From: Clostridiaceae bacterium
GTDB taxonomy: Bacteria > Bacillota > Clostridia > Tissierellales > Sporanaerobacteraceae
Length of the DNA: 64,000 bases
Assembly: GCA_019391515.1 (NCBI GenBank)
Contig: JAHXQP010000029.1
Location: 1 to 64,000, forward strand
Direction: 5' to 3'
Positions 9,758-18,286 of this stretch are shown here, piece by piece (the stretch's first letter is position 1; the number at the start of each line of letters is the position of its first letter). The position numbers and the translations under genes are program-made. The notes below the pieces were generated by a model that did not search any database, was not told the origin of the DNA, and saw only the letters and a list, made by a program, of their open reading frames with translations.

Positions 9758-10708
9758 CTAATATATTTTTCTTATCTTACTTACCTCGTCTAATATATCA
9801 TCTCTAAGTTTAATAGGTTCAATTACTTCTACCAAACTCCCCATACTCATAACCCAGGATTTTATTTCTTTATATCCTTTTAATTTTGCTTCAAAGTATA
9901 TAGCTTTGTTATTTATTTCTTCTATCCTTTGATTCATAGCATATTGTTTTTCTCTTACTATCTGACTCATGGGATAGTATATTTTTAATTTTAAGTTAAT
10001 AGGTTCATCGTTAAAAATTCCAAATGATTTATTTATAATTTCTTTTAAATTATATTCACTATTGATTTTAAATTTATCCTTCAGTATTTCATATTTGTTA
10101 ATTCTTAAAAATTTAAAAAATCTAATTTCTTTTCTTAGCTCACAATATCCGTAAAGATATAAAGAGCCTTCATAATCAAATACTCCATAGGGATGAACTA
10201 TTCTAGTCTTGGATTTAGGCCCATCTCCAGTATAATCTATAGGACTATAATCAATCCCTAGTTTATTTTTTCCTCCAATAGCTTTATTAACATTAGTCCA
10301 TATTCGTTTTTCTTTTTCTTTCATTTCTATAGGTTTTAATATGTTTTTATTGTAATAAGAAATATCTTCAAAATCTTTCTTAGCATTGAGAACCTTACTA
10401 GATAATGTTTCAAATTCAGTTGCATATGTATAATTACCACTCTGTATCACTTCGCTTGCCATTTTTAAAGCTTCCAATTCCTCTTCCGTAATACTGATTC
10501 CTTTTAAATTGAAAGTATTTTCTAAATAATATCCTCCATTTCTACCTCTTTTTGATCCTATGTATATCCCCGCTTTTTCTAAATCATTTTTATACTCATT
10601 TACCATACGGGGAGTTACTTCTAATATCTCTGCTATTTCATCAACTTTCATAATATTTCTCACTTGTAAAAGCATATACATTTGTAATGCATTAGAAACT
10701 CTAGACAT
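9758..10708 (-). CDS. HTH-WYL domain transcriptional regulator
   Basis: A 316-residue regulator with an N-terminal winged HTH (about 1-60, MKVDEIAEILEVTPRMVNEYKNDL) and a C-terminal ligand-binding WYL/WCX region (about 140-316). WYL proteins are common beside CRISPR and other defence loci, where several act as repressors or activators that sense nucleotides or nucleic acids. The start is set by AAGGAGATTTAAATG. A perfect 22-bp palindrome overlaps its own promoter, suggesting autoregulation. It is transcribed in the same direction as the cas operon, 432 bp upstream of cas6, so it could be the cas regulator. Its effector is unknown. Confidence 0.85.
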   Translation of the reverse strand: MSRVSNALQMYMLLQVRNIMKVDEIAEILEVTPRMVNEYKNDLEKAGIYIGSKRGRNGGYYLENTFNLKGISITEEELEALKMASEVIQSGNYTYATEFETLSSKVLNAKKDFEDISYYNKNILKPIEMKEKEKRIWTNVNKAIGGKNKLGIDYSPIDYTGDGPKSKTRIVHPYGVFDYEGSLYLYGYCELRKEIRFFKFLRINKYEILKDKFKINSEYNLKEIINKSFGIFNDEPINLKLKIYYPMSQIVREKQYAMNQRIEEINNKAIYFEAKLKGYKEIKSWVMSMGSLVEVIEPIKLRDDILDEVSKIRKIY

Positions 10709-10730
10709 TTAAATCTCCTTCCCTGTTTAT

Positions 10731-10752
10731 AATATTGAATTAATTCAATATT
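10731..10752. promoter_or_regulatory. 22-bp perfect palindrome at the WYL gene promoter
   Basis: AATATTGAATT (10731-10741) is followed directly by its exact reverse complement, ending at 10752. Partly matching CCCT/AGGG arms outside extend the symmetry. It overlaps the likely -35/-10 region and ends about 23 bp before the start codon, so it is a good candidate operator for the WYL regulator. No second copy was seen at the cas6 promoter. Confidence 0.65.
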
Positions 10753-10810
10753 AAATAGGGAAAATCCTTTATTTTCTAATATTTCTTTCAATTTATATCA
10801 TAATCCTACA

Positions 10811-10848
10811 AAAAATCAAAGCCTTTCATGCCAAAAGGCTGAAAGGCT
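10811..10848 (-). terminator. Terminator of cyuA
   Basis: A stem with arms AGCCTTTCA and TGAAAGGCT and an inner GCC/GGC closing an AAAA loop starts at the cyuA stop codon. On the minus strand it is followed by TTTGATTTTTTG. Confidence 0.85.
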
Positions 10849-12133
10849 AAGAATTCATTATATCTACTATTACTTCATCTGTATTTAACATTCCTTTGCT
10901 ACTTAAAATACCTATATTTTCTATAGTTTCTTCTGCTGTAGTGCCTAAAATACCATTGTCAGGATTCACTATTATATTATCTAATGCAAGATATGAAGAC
11001 AATACTGCTTCTCCTGCCGATGTGGAAAGTTTTAATGTACAGGTTTCCTTAGCTCCGTCACATACCATGCCAGTAAGATTTGCCAACATATTTTGTACAG
11101 AGCCAGATATTTGTTCATCGTTTCCACCTAACATCCAAGTAATAGCTGCACTGGCTCCTACTCCTGCCGATATGGCACAGCCACAAAGAGCTGATAATTT
11201 TCCAACATAGGATTTTACAAACTTATTTATTATATGACCATAAAATATTGCTCTAATAAGTTTTTCTCTTTCAATATCTCCATATTCATAAACTGCTACA
11301 ATAGGTAGAATAACCCCAAGGCCTTGATTGCCACTACCTCCACTAGTCATTATTGGACAATCTCCACCGCCCATTCTAAAATCTGCTCCTGCTGCAGTCA
11401 ATATTCTAGCTTTCATGAATGGATTGTTCCCTACTTTCCCTTCTTGCTGAAATTTTGACAGTCCGCACCCTAAACCTAGTCCACCCTTATATTCAACCCC
11501 CTTTTCAGCTGCAACTTTGTTCATTTTTATACCATCTTCAATAAAATCTAATTTTTCTATAGGTATACTTTCGCATATTTCTCTAAACTCTTTTAATGTA
11601 AATTGTTTTAAAAAATTTGGTGAATTCTTTTCTTCATCCAATACATCTTCATAAACTATTTTTCCATTTAATTTAACTTTTTCAATATGATCATGGCTAT
11701 CCTTTAATATTACTTCTACATTATTCTTTTCGCTTTCCATAGCTACTTTCACATAAACATGGGGTGTATTATTTTCCATTGATAAGATAATTTTTTCTTC
11801 CTTAACCATATTCTTAGCAATTTTTATATATTCTTCATTTACATTTTTTAGTACACAAAGTCCTTCTTCTGCAACTCCACAAACTACACCTAAAGCAGCT
11901 GCTAATTCTAAACCACTTTCACTTGTCTTTGGAATTATAACGAACTTGCCATTTTTAAATATATTTAAACTTACATTGACCCTAATCTTATTTACTTCTC
12001 CATTTAAATATTTTTTAGCAACAGCAGATGTATAAGCTACTGCTACTGGTTCTGTACAACCTATAGCTGGTATAGTTTCTTTTTTCACCATTTTTAATAA
12101 AGTATCTTCAAAATCTTTTTTATCTATCATCAT
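10847..12133 (-). CDS. cyuA: L-cysteine desulfidase (CyuA family)
   Basis: A 428-residue protein of the CyuA/UPF0597 family. These are 4Fe-4S enzymes related to the serine dehydratase alpha subunit and break down L-cysteine to pyruvate, ammonia and sulfide. The signature IGCTEPVAVAY is at the N-terminus. Further cysteines likely to bind the cluster occur in GGGDCPIMTSGG, LCGCAISAG and CDGAKETC. It is monocistronic, with its own terminator. Upstream there is a sigma-54 type promoter and three matching dyads, and the adjacent gene encodes a sigma-54 activator, so it is very likely induced by that regulator, perhaps in response to cysteine. Confidence 0.88.
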   Translation of the reverse strand: MMIDKKDFEDTLLKMVKKETIPAIGCTEPVAVAYTSAVAKKYLNGEVNKIRVNVSLNIFKNGKFVIIPKTSESGLELAAALGVVCGVAEEGLCVLKNVNEEYIKIAKNMVKEEKIILSMENNTPHVYVKVAMESEKNNVEVILKDSHDHIEKVKLNGKIVYEDVLDEEKNSPNFLKQFTLKEFREICESIPIEKLDFIEDGIKMNKVAAEKGVEYKGGLGLGCGLSKFQQEGKVGNNPFMKARILTAAGADFRMGGGDCPIMTSGGSGNQGLGVILPIVAVYEYGDIEREKLIRAIFYGHIINKFVKSYVGKLSALCGCAISAGVGASAAITWMLGGNDEQISGSVQNMLANLTGMVCDGAKETCTLKLSTSAGEAVLSSYLALDNIIVNPDNGILGTTAEETIENIGILSSKGMLNTDEVIVDIMNS

Positions 12134-12147
12134 ATCAACTACCTTTC

Positions 12148-12170
12148 AAATATAGTTAATAACTATATTT
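12148..12170. promoter_or_regulatory. Inverted repeat over the expected cyuA transcription start
   Basis: AAATATAGTTA, one central base, then TAACTATATTT make a perfect 23-bp dyad. It is centred about 16 bp downstream of the -12 element, at the expected start site of the sigma-54 promoter. It could be a repressor site or a 5' hairpin in the mRNA. Confidence 0.5.
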
Positions 12171-12172
12171 AA

Positions 12173-12188
12173 TGCAACAACTATGCCA
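12173..12188 (-). promoter_or_regulatory. Sigma-54 promoter of cyuA
   Basis: On the minus strand the sequence reads TGGCATAGTTGTTGCA. This fits the -24/-12 consensus TGGCAC-N5-TTGCA with one change and the correct spacing. Transcription should start near 12161, about 28 bp before the cyuA start codon. Such promoters need an AAA+ activator, and one is encoded directly upstream. Confidence 0.8.
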
Positions 12189-12261
12189 AAATACTATAAC
12201 ATCTATTAATGTCTGTAGACGAGTTAAATACTATATTCTATTTTCGAAGAATTATATAAAA

Positions 12262-12297
12262 ATAAAAGTTATTTGCAACTCTGCAAATAACTTTTAT
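12262..12297. promoter_or_regulatory. Upstream dyad 1 for the sigma-54 activator, within a hairpin/terminator
   Basis: TTTGCAACTCTGCAAA (12272-12287) is the core of a perfect 16-bp inverted repeat with a 4-base loop (ATAAAAGTTATTTGCA and its complement). It is followed on the minus strand by a T-rich tract, so it probably also terminates the activator gene. Its core shares the TTYGC-N6-GCAAA form with two more sites at 12361 and 12382. It lies about 85 bp upstream of the -24 element. Confidence 0.6.
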
Positions 12298-12360
12298 ATA
12301 AAAACAATATATTATAATAAATACACTTATCATTCTTGTTTACAATAATTTTAAATATAG

Positions 12361-12397
12361 TTTGCATATTCGCAAATCACTTTCGCATTATTGCAAA
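12361..12397. promoter_or_regulatory. Upstream dyads 2 and 3 (TTYGC-N6-GCAAA)
   Basis: TTTGCATATTCGCAAA (12361-12376) and TTCGCATTATTGCAAA (12382-12397) repeat the core of the dyad at 12272. Their starts are 21 bp apart, two helical turns, so a hexameric activator could contact both from one face. They lie about 175-210 bp upstream of the -24 element and overlap the last codons of the activator gene. They are proposed as upstream activating sequences for cyuA. Confidence 0.6.
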
Positions 12398-14154
12398 TCA
12401 TATTTAGTTAATTTTCTATAAAAGGTAGCTAAATTTATATCTAAAATATCAGAAATTTGCTTTTTTGCTTTAGTACTAGTCCCATATTCCTCTAACATAG
12501 AAGTAATTATATGTTTTTCATAGCTTTCCATCTGATCTCTAAGTGTTAATTTATTAGAGCCTATGTTTTCTAGGCTTTTATTTGAAGAACTTTTTATACT
12601 ATTTGGAAGATCCTCCATTGTTAGAATGTCTTTATTTGATATATTGACTAGGTACTCTATTATATTTTCAAGCTCCCTTATATTTCCTGGCCAATTATAT
12701 TTTATAAAGGCTTCTTTTACTTCGGAAGAAAATCCTTTAATGTCTTTTTCTAATTTAACACAGTACTTTTTAAGCATGGCCTCGCTTAATATTAATATGT
12801 CCTTTTTCCTTTCTCTAAGTGGTGGAATATGAATTGGTATGATATTTAATCTATAGTATAAATCTTCTCTGAACTTCCCTTCCTTAACCATTTCTTCTAA
12901 GTTTCTATTTGTAGCCGCCACCAATCTAAAATTAATAGAAATCAATTCTTTTCCACCTATCCTCATAAAAGATTGTTCTTGCAATACTCTTAAAAGTTTA
13001 GGTTGAAGATGTATTGGCAAATCCCCTATCTCATCTAAAAATAAGGTTCCTCCATTAGCTAGCTCAAACTTCCCCATTTGTCCTTCTCGTTTTGCTCCAG
13101 TAAATGCTCCCCCTTCATACCCAAATAGCTCAGATTCCAATAAATTATCTGGTATAGATGCACAATTTATTGGAATTATAGGTGCATGTTTTCTTGGACT
13201 AGCATAATGAATGGCTCTAGCAAATAGTTCCTTTCCAGTACCACTTTCACCTCTTAAAAGTACTGTTGAATCACTTTGGGCTACTCTACCCGCAATTTCT
13301 TTTACTTTAACAATCTCTTCACTATTTCCTATGATGTTCTCAAATCCTATATTGTTCTGAACTCCTACTATTTTATAGGCATTGCGTACCATATCTGTAG
13401 TTTTATGAACTTCTATTATATTACTTACCTTTTTATTTTCTACAACTACGGGAATATTTTTTATTATAAAACTTAATTTTTTATTAGATATTTTTATTTT
13501 CTTTTCTTGAAAACTGTGATTATCTAAATCTACTTCTAATTCTGGTAAAATATAATCTATCTGTTTATCTATAATATTTTCTTTCTTCGTTTTAAAAAGG
13601 TCTTCTACCTTTGAATTTGCAAATTTAATTTTCCCATTATTGTCTACACCTATTATTCCATTTTCCAATCCATCAATTATCTTTCCTGTTTCTTCTCCTT
13701 GAATGATAAGCTCTTTTATAGTTTCATAATAATTTAAGTTTCCTATCAATAAATCACTTAACTTTTTTAGAAAAATCAATAATGAATTATATTTTTCCAT
13801 TAAATTATTTTTCTGTTCTTCATTGAAGGCATTTAATCCTATAACTCCTATACATTCCTCATTTTTTATAATGGGATAACCAAGAGTTGCCAATTCAATA
13901 CATGTCTCTTTTCTTGTACAAGTTTTACAAACCTTATTGTCTTTAGGAGCTTGTATGAATTCTGGACTCTTCTTTTTAAATATAAGCTCATAAGAACAAT
14001 TTACAGGTATTTTTTCCCCTATAAAAGTTCCATATTTTCCAGTTGCAGCCACCCTACATAGGTTTTCATCTATTATTGTTACATCTACATTTAATACAGC
14101 TGAAATAGCTTCTGCTACTTCTTGAACAGAACTTTGAATTTTATAAAGAGACAA
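12388..14154 (-). CDS. Sigma-54-dependent activator, probably of cyuA
   Basis: A 588-residue enhancer-binding protein. Domains: an N-terminal sensor of about 150 residues containing a cysteine set ([19 protein letters not shown]) that could sense a metal, redox state or cysteine; a PAS domain at roughly 165-265; an AAA+ domain with Walker A GESGTGKE, the sigma-54 contact loop GAFTGA and Walker B LFLDEIGD; and a Fis-type HTH at the C-terminus. The TTG at 14154 is chosen as start because AAAGGAGG lies 7 bases upstream; the track start lies within GAGGTGAT. It lies 254 bp upstream of cyuA, in the same orientation, with dyads in between. Confidence 0.88.
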   Translation of the reverse strand: MSLYKIQSSVQEVAEAISAVLNVDVTIIDENLCRVAATGKYGTFIGEKIPVNCSYELIFKKKSPEFIQAPKDNKVCKTCTRKETCIELATLGYPIIKNEECIGVIGLNAFNEEQKNNLMEKYNSLLIFLKKLSDLLIGNLNYYETIKELIIQGEETGKIIDGLENGIIGVDNNGKIKFANSKVEDLFKTKKENIIDKQIDYILPELEVDLDNHSFQEKKIKISNKKLSFIIKNIPVVVENKKVSNIIEVHKTTDMVRNAYKIVGVQNNIGFENIIGNSEEIVKVKEIAGRVAQSDSTVLLRGESGTGKELFARAIHYASPRKHAPIIPINCASIPDNLLESELFGYEGGAFTGAKREGQMGKFELANGGTLFLDEIGDLPIHLQPKLLRVLQEQSFMRIGGKELISINFRLVAATNRNLEEMVKEGKFREDLYYRLNIIPIHIPPLRERKKDILILSEAMLKKYCVKLEKDIKGFSSEVKEAFIKYNWPGNIRELENIIEYLVNISNKDILTMEDLPNSIKSSSNKSLENIGSNKLTLRDQMESYEKHIITSMLEEYGTSTKAKKQISDILDINLATFYRKLTKYDLQ

Positions 14155-14293
14155 AGTTTTTCCTCCTTTTAATATTGATAAATGAGCAAATATCACCTCT
14201 TATTTAATCCATATAAATCGCTACTAAAAATACTTTATTATATTTTTTAGGAAATAAACAATATATCTATAACTGTATTATATCATCCCAATA

Positions 14294-14888
14294 TTATATA
14301 AGCTTATAAAATGTAACTAAATTATGTCCTAAATAATCATGAATTTCTTGAGCCACTCTATTTCTTTCTTTTGTTATAGTCAGTTTTTCTATCTCTTTAG
14401 ATTGTTGTTCTAGTTTTTCATTTAGTTTTTCTACTTTTGTTTTCTCAATGTACAATGCTTTATAAGCATATAAAGCAAATGAATAGAATGCTATAAAAAA
14501 TAATGCCATTATCAAATCCACTTTCTCTCCAAAAACTGATACTATATAGTTCCTTGAAGGATGAAATTTGTCTTAATATAGTTACACTAATAATAATGAA
14601 ATCGGATATAAAAAGTATCTTTCCTATATTACCACCTGTATATAAGATTATTTCATAAAAAATCATGAACATATAAATATCTATATATCCATAAGCAAAA
14701 TACGCCATTATATCACTGATAATATCTGAAACAAATAAAGATATATAGTATCCATACTTATATTTCCTATAACACCCATATATTCTTAAATGATCATTTA
14801 TCGTAATTGCTAAAAAAATACTCGTAAATAGTATAGAACTAGGGGTATCACCTCTAGTTCTATGGATAATATCTATAAAAATATACAT
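14294..14888 (-). pseudogene. Decayed sensor histidine kinase
   Basis: Two overlapping frames (14460-14888 and 14294-14521) together make the front half of a LiaS/DesK-type kinase: a multi-helix membrane sensor, a short coiled coil (KLNEKLEQQSKEIEKL) and the dimerisation/phosphoacceptor box ERNRVAQEIHDYLGHNL with its histidine. The reading frame shifts near 14520, and the protein stops about 10 residues after the H-box, so the HATPase domain is missing. It should not signal. It lies downstream of an intact ABC-2 transporter pair, on whose other side is a response-regulator remnant. Confidence 0.8.
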
Positions 14889-14939
14889 TAATTTACTAAT
14901 ATAATTTTAAATGTTTATTCATTCTAATCCCTACTTTTT

Positions 14940-15731
14940 TTAATATTGACCCAATAGTCCTTTCTTTTTAGCTATCTTAACACATTGGTTGAAGACTAGT
15001 AGTCCAATTGCAAAATAAAATATAGAATTTCCAATCATTATTCCATAATCAAGTACAGAAAGATCAACAAAAGAATTTCCTCCTAGTACAATAAAAAAAA
15101 TTTTTCCTGCAACATAATTAAATGGAATTAAACCTGATATAAATTTGCTTTTAGGAAATACAGTAACCAATCCTATTAAAAAAAACTGTGCTAAATTTAA
15201 TAAGGATTGAATCTTTTTAAATATTAGTGCCAATCCTCCACATATTAGACCTATACCTAATATACTAAATATGCCTATAAATATAGGAATTACAATAGAA
15301 AGTATTTTCAGTTCTATCCACTTATTAGTTGTGTACATAATAATAAAGAGAAGAACTATAGATAATAATACATTTACTAATAAATTTGCCATACTTCTTA
15401 CAACCAAGATTTGAGAAAGATTGATATTTGACATATTTAATTGTTCTAAAGTTCCTTTATTAGCATCATCTATTACATTATAGGCTATATCCACAAAAGA
15501 CATTATCATGACTGTCCATAAGAAATATCCAATTATAAATCCTTCTAAACTATCTCCCATGTCTGCGGAAGATACTCCTAAAGAAGTTCCAAAACCTTGA
15601 ATACCTAGAAACATAGCCATGAATAAAACATAAAAGAGTATAAGATCAGAAATTGTATTAAATTTATACCGTTTTAATTCCTTAAAAATTTTTTCTACAG
15701 ATACTTTAAAAAGATAGTAGAACTTTTTCAT
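14940..15731 (-). CDS. ABC-2 type transporter permease
   Basis: A 263-residue integral membrane protein with about six hydrophobic segments. It looks like an ABC-2 permease of the kind that pumps antibiotics or lipids outward. It directly abuts the ATPase gene (no bases between stop and start), so the two are translationally linked and form one transporter. Substrate unknown. Similar permease/ATPase pairs are often run by a NarL-type two-component system; here both two-component genes are broken. Confidence 0.85.
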   Translation of the reverse strand: MKKFYYLFKVSVEKIFKELKRYKFNTISDLILFYVLFMAMFLGIQGFGTSLGVSSADMGDSLEGFIIGYFLWTVMIMSFVDIAYNVIDDANKGTLEQLNMSNINLSQILVVRSMANLLVNVLLSIVLLFIIMYTTNKWIELKILSIVIPIFIGIFSILGIGLICGGLALIFKKIQSLLNLAQFFLIGLVTVFPKSKFISGLIPFNYVAGKIFFIVLGGNSFVDLSVLDYGIMIGNSIFYFAIGLLVFNQCVKIAKKKGLLGQY

Positions 15732-16655
15732 TTAGTTTACCTCCTCATTAGTTATATTCAGATAGATTCTTTCAAAATTATTATCTTTTTGTTTTATTTC
15801 TTTAATTAAAATATTTTTCTCTTTCAATTTATCTATAATGTCATATATTTCTTTAATATCAAAAATATCTACCTCTATTTTTGTTTTATTATTAATAAAA
15901 TAAAGATCATAATCAATACTTAATAAACACTCTTTATCTGATTTAGATAAACTTTCTGCTAAAATAATTTCATAAGTCATACTTTCAAACATATCCATAA
16001 GTTTTTCTACGCTATCTTGTGCAATTACTTTTCCTTTATTTAATATAACTACATCATCACAGATATCCTGAACTAAATTCATATCATGAGTACTTAATAA
16101 TATTGTCTTATTCATGCTAGAGGCAATATCTGCTAACATATCTTTTATATTCATAAAACTTTGCACATCTAAACCAAGAGTAGGCTCATCTAATAATATA
16201 ATTTCTGTATCACATATTAAAGTCATAGCTATAGCCACTTTCTGCTGCATTCCTCTAGATAAATTATTAACCATTACATCTTTCTTGTCTGTTAAGTTAA
16301 ACTTGTCTAATAATATATCTATATTATTTTCTATCTTTCTTCCTCCTAGTCCTCTTATGCCAGCAAAATAGCGTAAATTTTCTTTTGGTGTTAATCTCCA
16401 ATAAAGATTTCGAGTGCCTTCAAATACTGCCGATATATGTTCTGCAGATTTCTTATTATCCTTGCCAAATATTTTAATATTACCTTTATCAGGAATTATT
16501 AAATTACAAATGCTTTTAATAGTAGTAGTCTTACCAGAACCATTAGGACCAAGTATTCCACATATTTTTCCCTTTTCAATTTCAAAAGAAATATTATCTA
16601 CCGCTTTAACTTTCCCATAGTATTTTGTTAAATTTTCAACTTCTATAGCTTTCAT
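15732..16655 (-). CDS. ABC transporter ATP-binding protein
   Basis: A 307-residue ATPase for the adjoining permease. Walker A GPNGSGKTTT, signature LSRGMQQKV, Walker B IILLDEPTLGLD and switch histidine LLSTHD are all intact. The final 90 residues form the accessory C-terminal region seen in drug-export ATPases of the DrrA/CcmA type. It shares no overlap with the response-regulator remnant 84 bp upstream. Likely role: self-protection or lipid/peptide export, by family only. Confidence 0.9.
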   Translation of the reverse strand: MKAIEVENLTKYYGKVKAVDNISFEIEKGKICGILGPNGSGKTTTIKSICNLIIPDKGNIKIFGKDNKKSAEHISAVFEGTRNLYWRLTPKENLRYFAGIRGLGGRKIENNIDILLDKFNLTDKKDVMVNNLSRGMQQKVAIAMTLICDTEIILLDEPTLGLDVQSFMNIKDMLADIASSMNKTILLSTHDMNLVQDICDDVVILNKGKVIAQDSVEKLMDMFESMTYEIILAESLSKSDKECLLSIDYDLYFINNKTKIEVDIFDIKEIYDIIDKLKEKNILIKEIKQKDNNFERIYLNITNEEVN

Positions 16656-16739
16656 CTCTAACCTCCTCTTTCCTCTTAGTTCTAATATATTATAATATTT
16701 ATAAAATATCTTCTATAAAAAGTCATCATTTAAGTAATG

Positions 16740-16862
16740 TTATATATATGACATATGTGGATATTTCTCTTTAACTCCATCATATAATTCTAGCATAATA
16801 TTTAAACCTTCTCGTATAAGAGCTTGATCATCTACTATCATTACTCTTATCATTTGTTTCAT
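16740..16862 (-). pseudogene. Truncated NarL-type response regulator (receiver N-terminus only)
   Basis: Not in the ORF track. The 40-codon frame reads IRVMIVDDQALIREG then NIMLELYDGVKEKYPHM and stops. This is the first beta-alpha unit of a receiver domain with its acidic DD pair. The phosphorylated aspartate, the rest of the receiver and the LuxR-type HTH are gone, and the junction after GVKEKYPHM suggests an internal deletion. It and the broken kinase at 14294-14888 are the two halves of a lost two-component system around the intact ABC pair. Confidence 0.75.
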
Positions 16863-16931
16863 CCACTTTATAATTATTTAAACCCCTCTTTTATATTAAT
16901 TGTTTTTTATCATAATAAATTTTCCTAAAAT

Positions 16932-18086
16932 TTATATTTCACAATGCTTTTTCCTTAAAAAATAATTTATTGCTACAGATACAAATATTAATAAAATACC
17001 TCCGATTATAAAAATTGTTTCTCCTCCTATATGTTCATAATAATAGGTTCCTGCCAATGGACCTATTGTCCCCCCTACTCCACCTGCTAAACTGTAAAGC
17101 CCATAACTTTCTCCCCTTTTTCCATCTCCAATATAGTCTATAACCAACCCACTTGCCGCTGGATCTATTAACATAAATATTAAAGATATTAGAGTATATA
17201 TAATTAAAAACTCAAAATAATCTTTTATAAATGGGATAAAGAATTGAATTATTCCTAGAAAAAAAAGCCCTAAAATCACTATTTTTCTTCTATCATATTT
17301 ATCAGCTAATATGCCAAATCTCCTTGGTAAAAACAATTGAAAGGCTTCTCCTGGCAAAAATACTAATCCTATTAGATACAAATTGTCTGTTATATATTCT
17401 TTTAAATATATAATATATAATGGAAAAACTAGACTAAATATATAGAATATAAATCCTGCTATAAGTATAAATTTAGTGGCTTTCTCTTCTTTTATATAGC
17501 TTTTAGTCCTAATATCCCTTTTATAACACAAAGTTTCCTCTATTTTAAAAATACATATGTATAGGGCTATTAGGCTAAATATAAAATAAAGTGTGAATAC
17601 AACCTTAAATGGTTCATTAAAGTATTTACTAAAAAATATTCCTAAACCTATAATACAACCTATAAAATCTCCTCTGCCTATTGCCTGGCTAATTGAACCA
17701 AAATTTTCACTCCTATTGCCACCATAACTTACATCTGAAACCATTGTATCTACACTTATCCATAAAAATGAAGCCCCCACACTTTGAAAAATCCTGGTTA
17801 AAAATAAATATTTAAAATCCCTACCTATTAAAAACAATAAATTAACTAAACAATATAAAACTACCCCTATAAAAAGTCCTACCTTCCTTCCTCTTCTGTC
17901 CAATAAATTACCTACTTTTGGTCTAATTATTATACTAATAAGAGAAAAAACTGAGTAAAGCATTCCTACTTCCATGATGCTTGCTCCTACATCTAAAGCA
18001 TATATAGGAAGCATAAATCCTATAAAAGACAATGAAAATGAAATATAATACAAACATCTTCTTAAATCATATAATCTATCCATCAT
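16932..18086 (-). CDS. MFS transporter
   Basis: A 384-residue major facilitator superfamily protein with about 12 membrane helices. The loop-2/3 motif NLLDRRGRKVG in the N-half and its counterpart GILADKYDRRKIV in the C-half are both present. This layout is typical of multidrug or metabolite exporters, and the substrate cannot be read from sequence. It stands alone on the minus strand, divergent from the hydrolase pair at 18287. Confidence 0.85.
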   Translation of the reverse strand: MMDRLYDLRRCLYYISFSLSFIGFMLPIYALDVGASIMEVGMLYSVFSLISIIIRPKVGNLLDRRGRKVGLFIGVVLYCLVNLLFLIGRDFKYLFLTRIFQSVGASFLWISVDTMVSDVSYGGNRSENFGSISQAIGRGDFIGCIIGLGIFFSKYFNEPFKVVFTLYFIFSLIALYICIFKIEETLCYKRDIRTKSYIKEEKATKFILIAGFIFYIFSLVFPLYIIYLKEYITDNLYLIGLVFLPGEAFQLFLPRRFGILADKYDRRKIVILGLFFLGIIQFFIPFIKDYFEFLIIYTLISLIFMLIDPAASGLVIDYIGDGKRGESYGLYSLAGGVGGTIGPLAGTYYYEHIGGETIFIIGGILLIFVSVAINYFLRKKHCEI

Positions 18087-18251
18087 TTCCTCCTAAAGAA
18101 CTAATAGTATAGATATATGTTCTTTGGGAAGGAAATATATTTGTTAAAATAACAAATAATTTTGATTACTTAATCTATTCTATAATTGTGAAATAAATCC
18201 TTTAAAATCCAACTAATTTTCTTATATAAATTTAGTTTATTCTTTTGTGGT

Positions 18252-18257
18252 ATAATA
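18252..18257 (+). promoter_or_regulatory. Extended -10 box for the hydrolase operon
   Basis: TGGTATAAT ending about 30 bp before the first ATG of the alpha/beta hydrolase gene is an extended -10 (TGnTATAAT). No convincing -35 is seen. It should drive the two-gene plus-strand unit. Confidence 0.5.
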
Positions 18258-18286
18258 TTATAAAGATATATTGAAAGGACATGATT

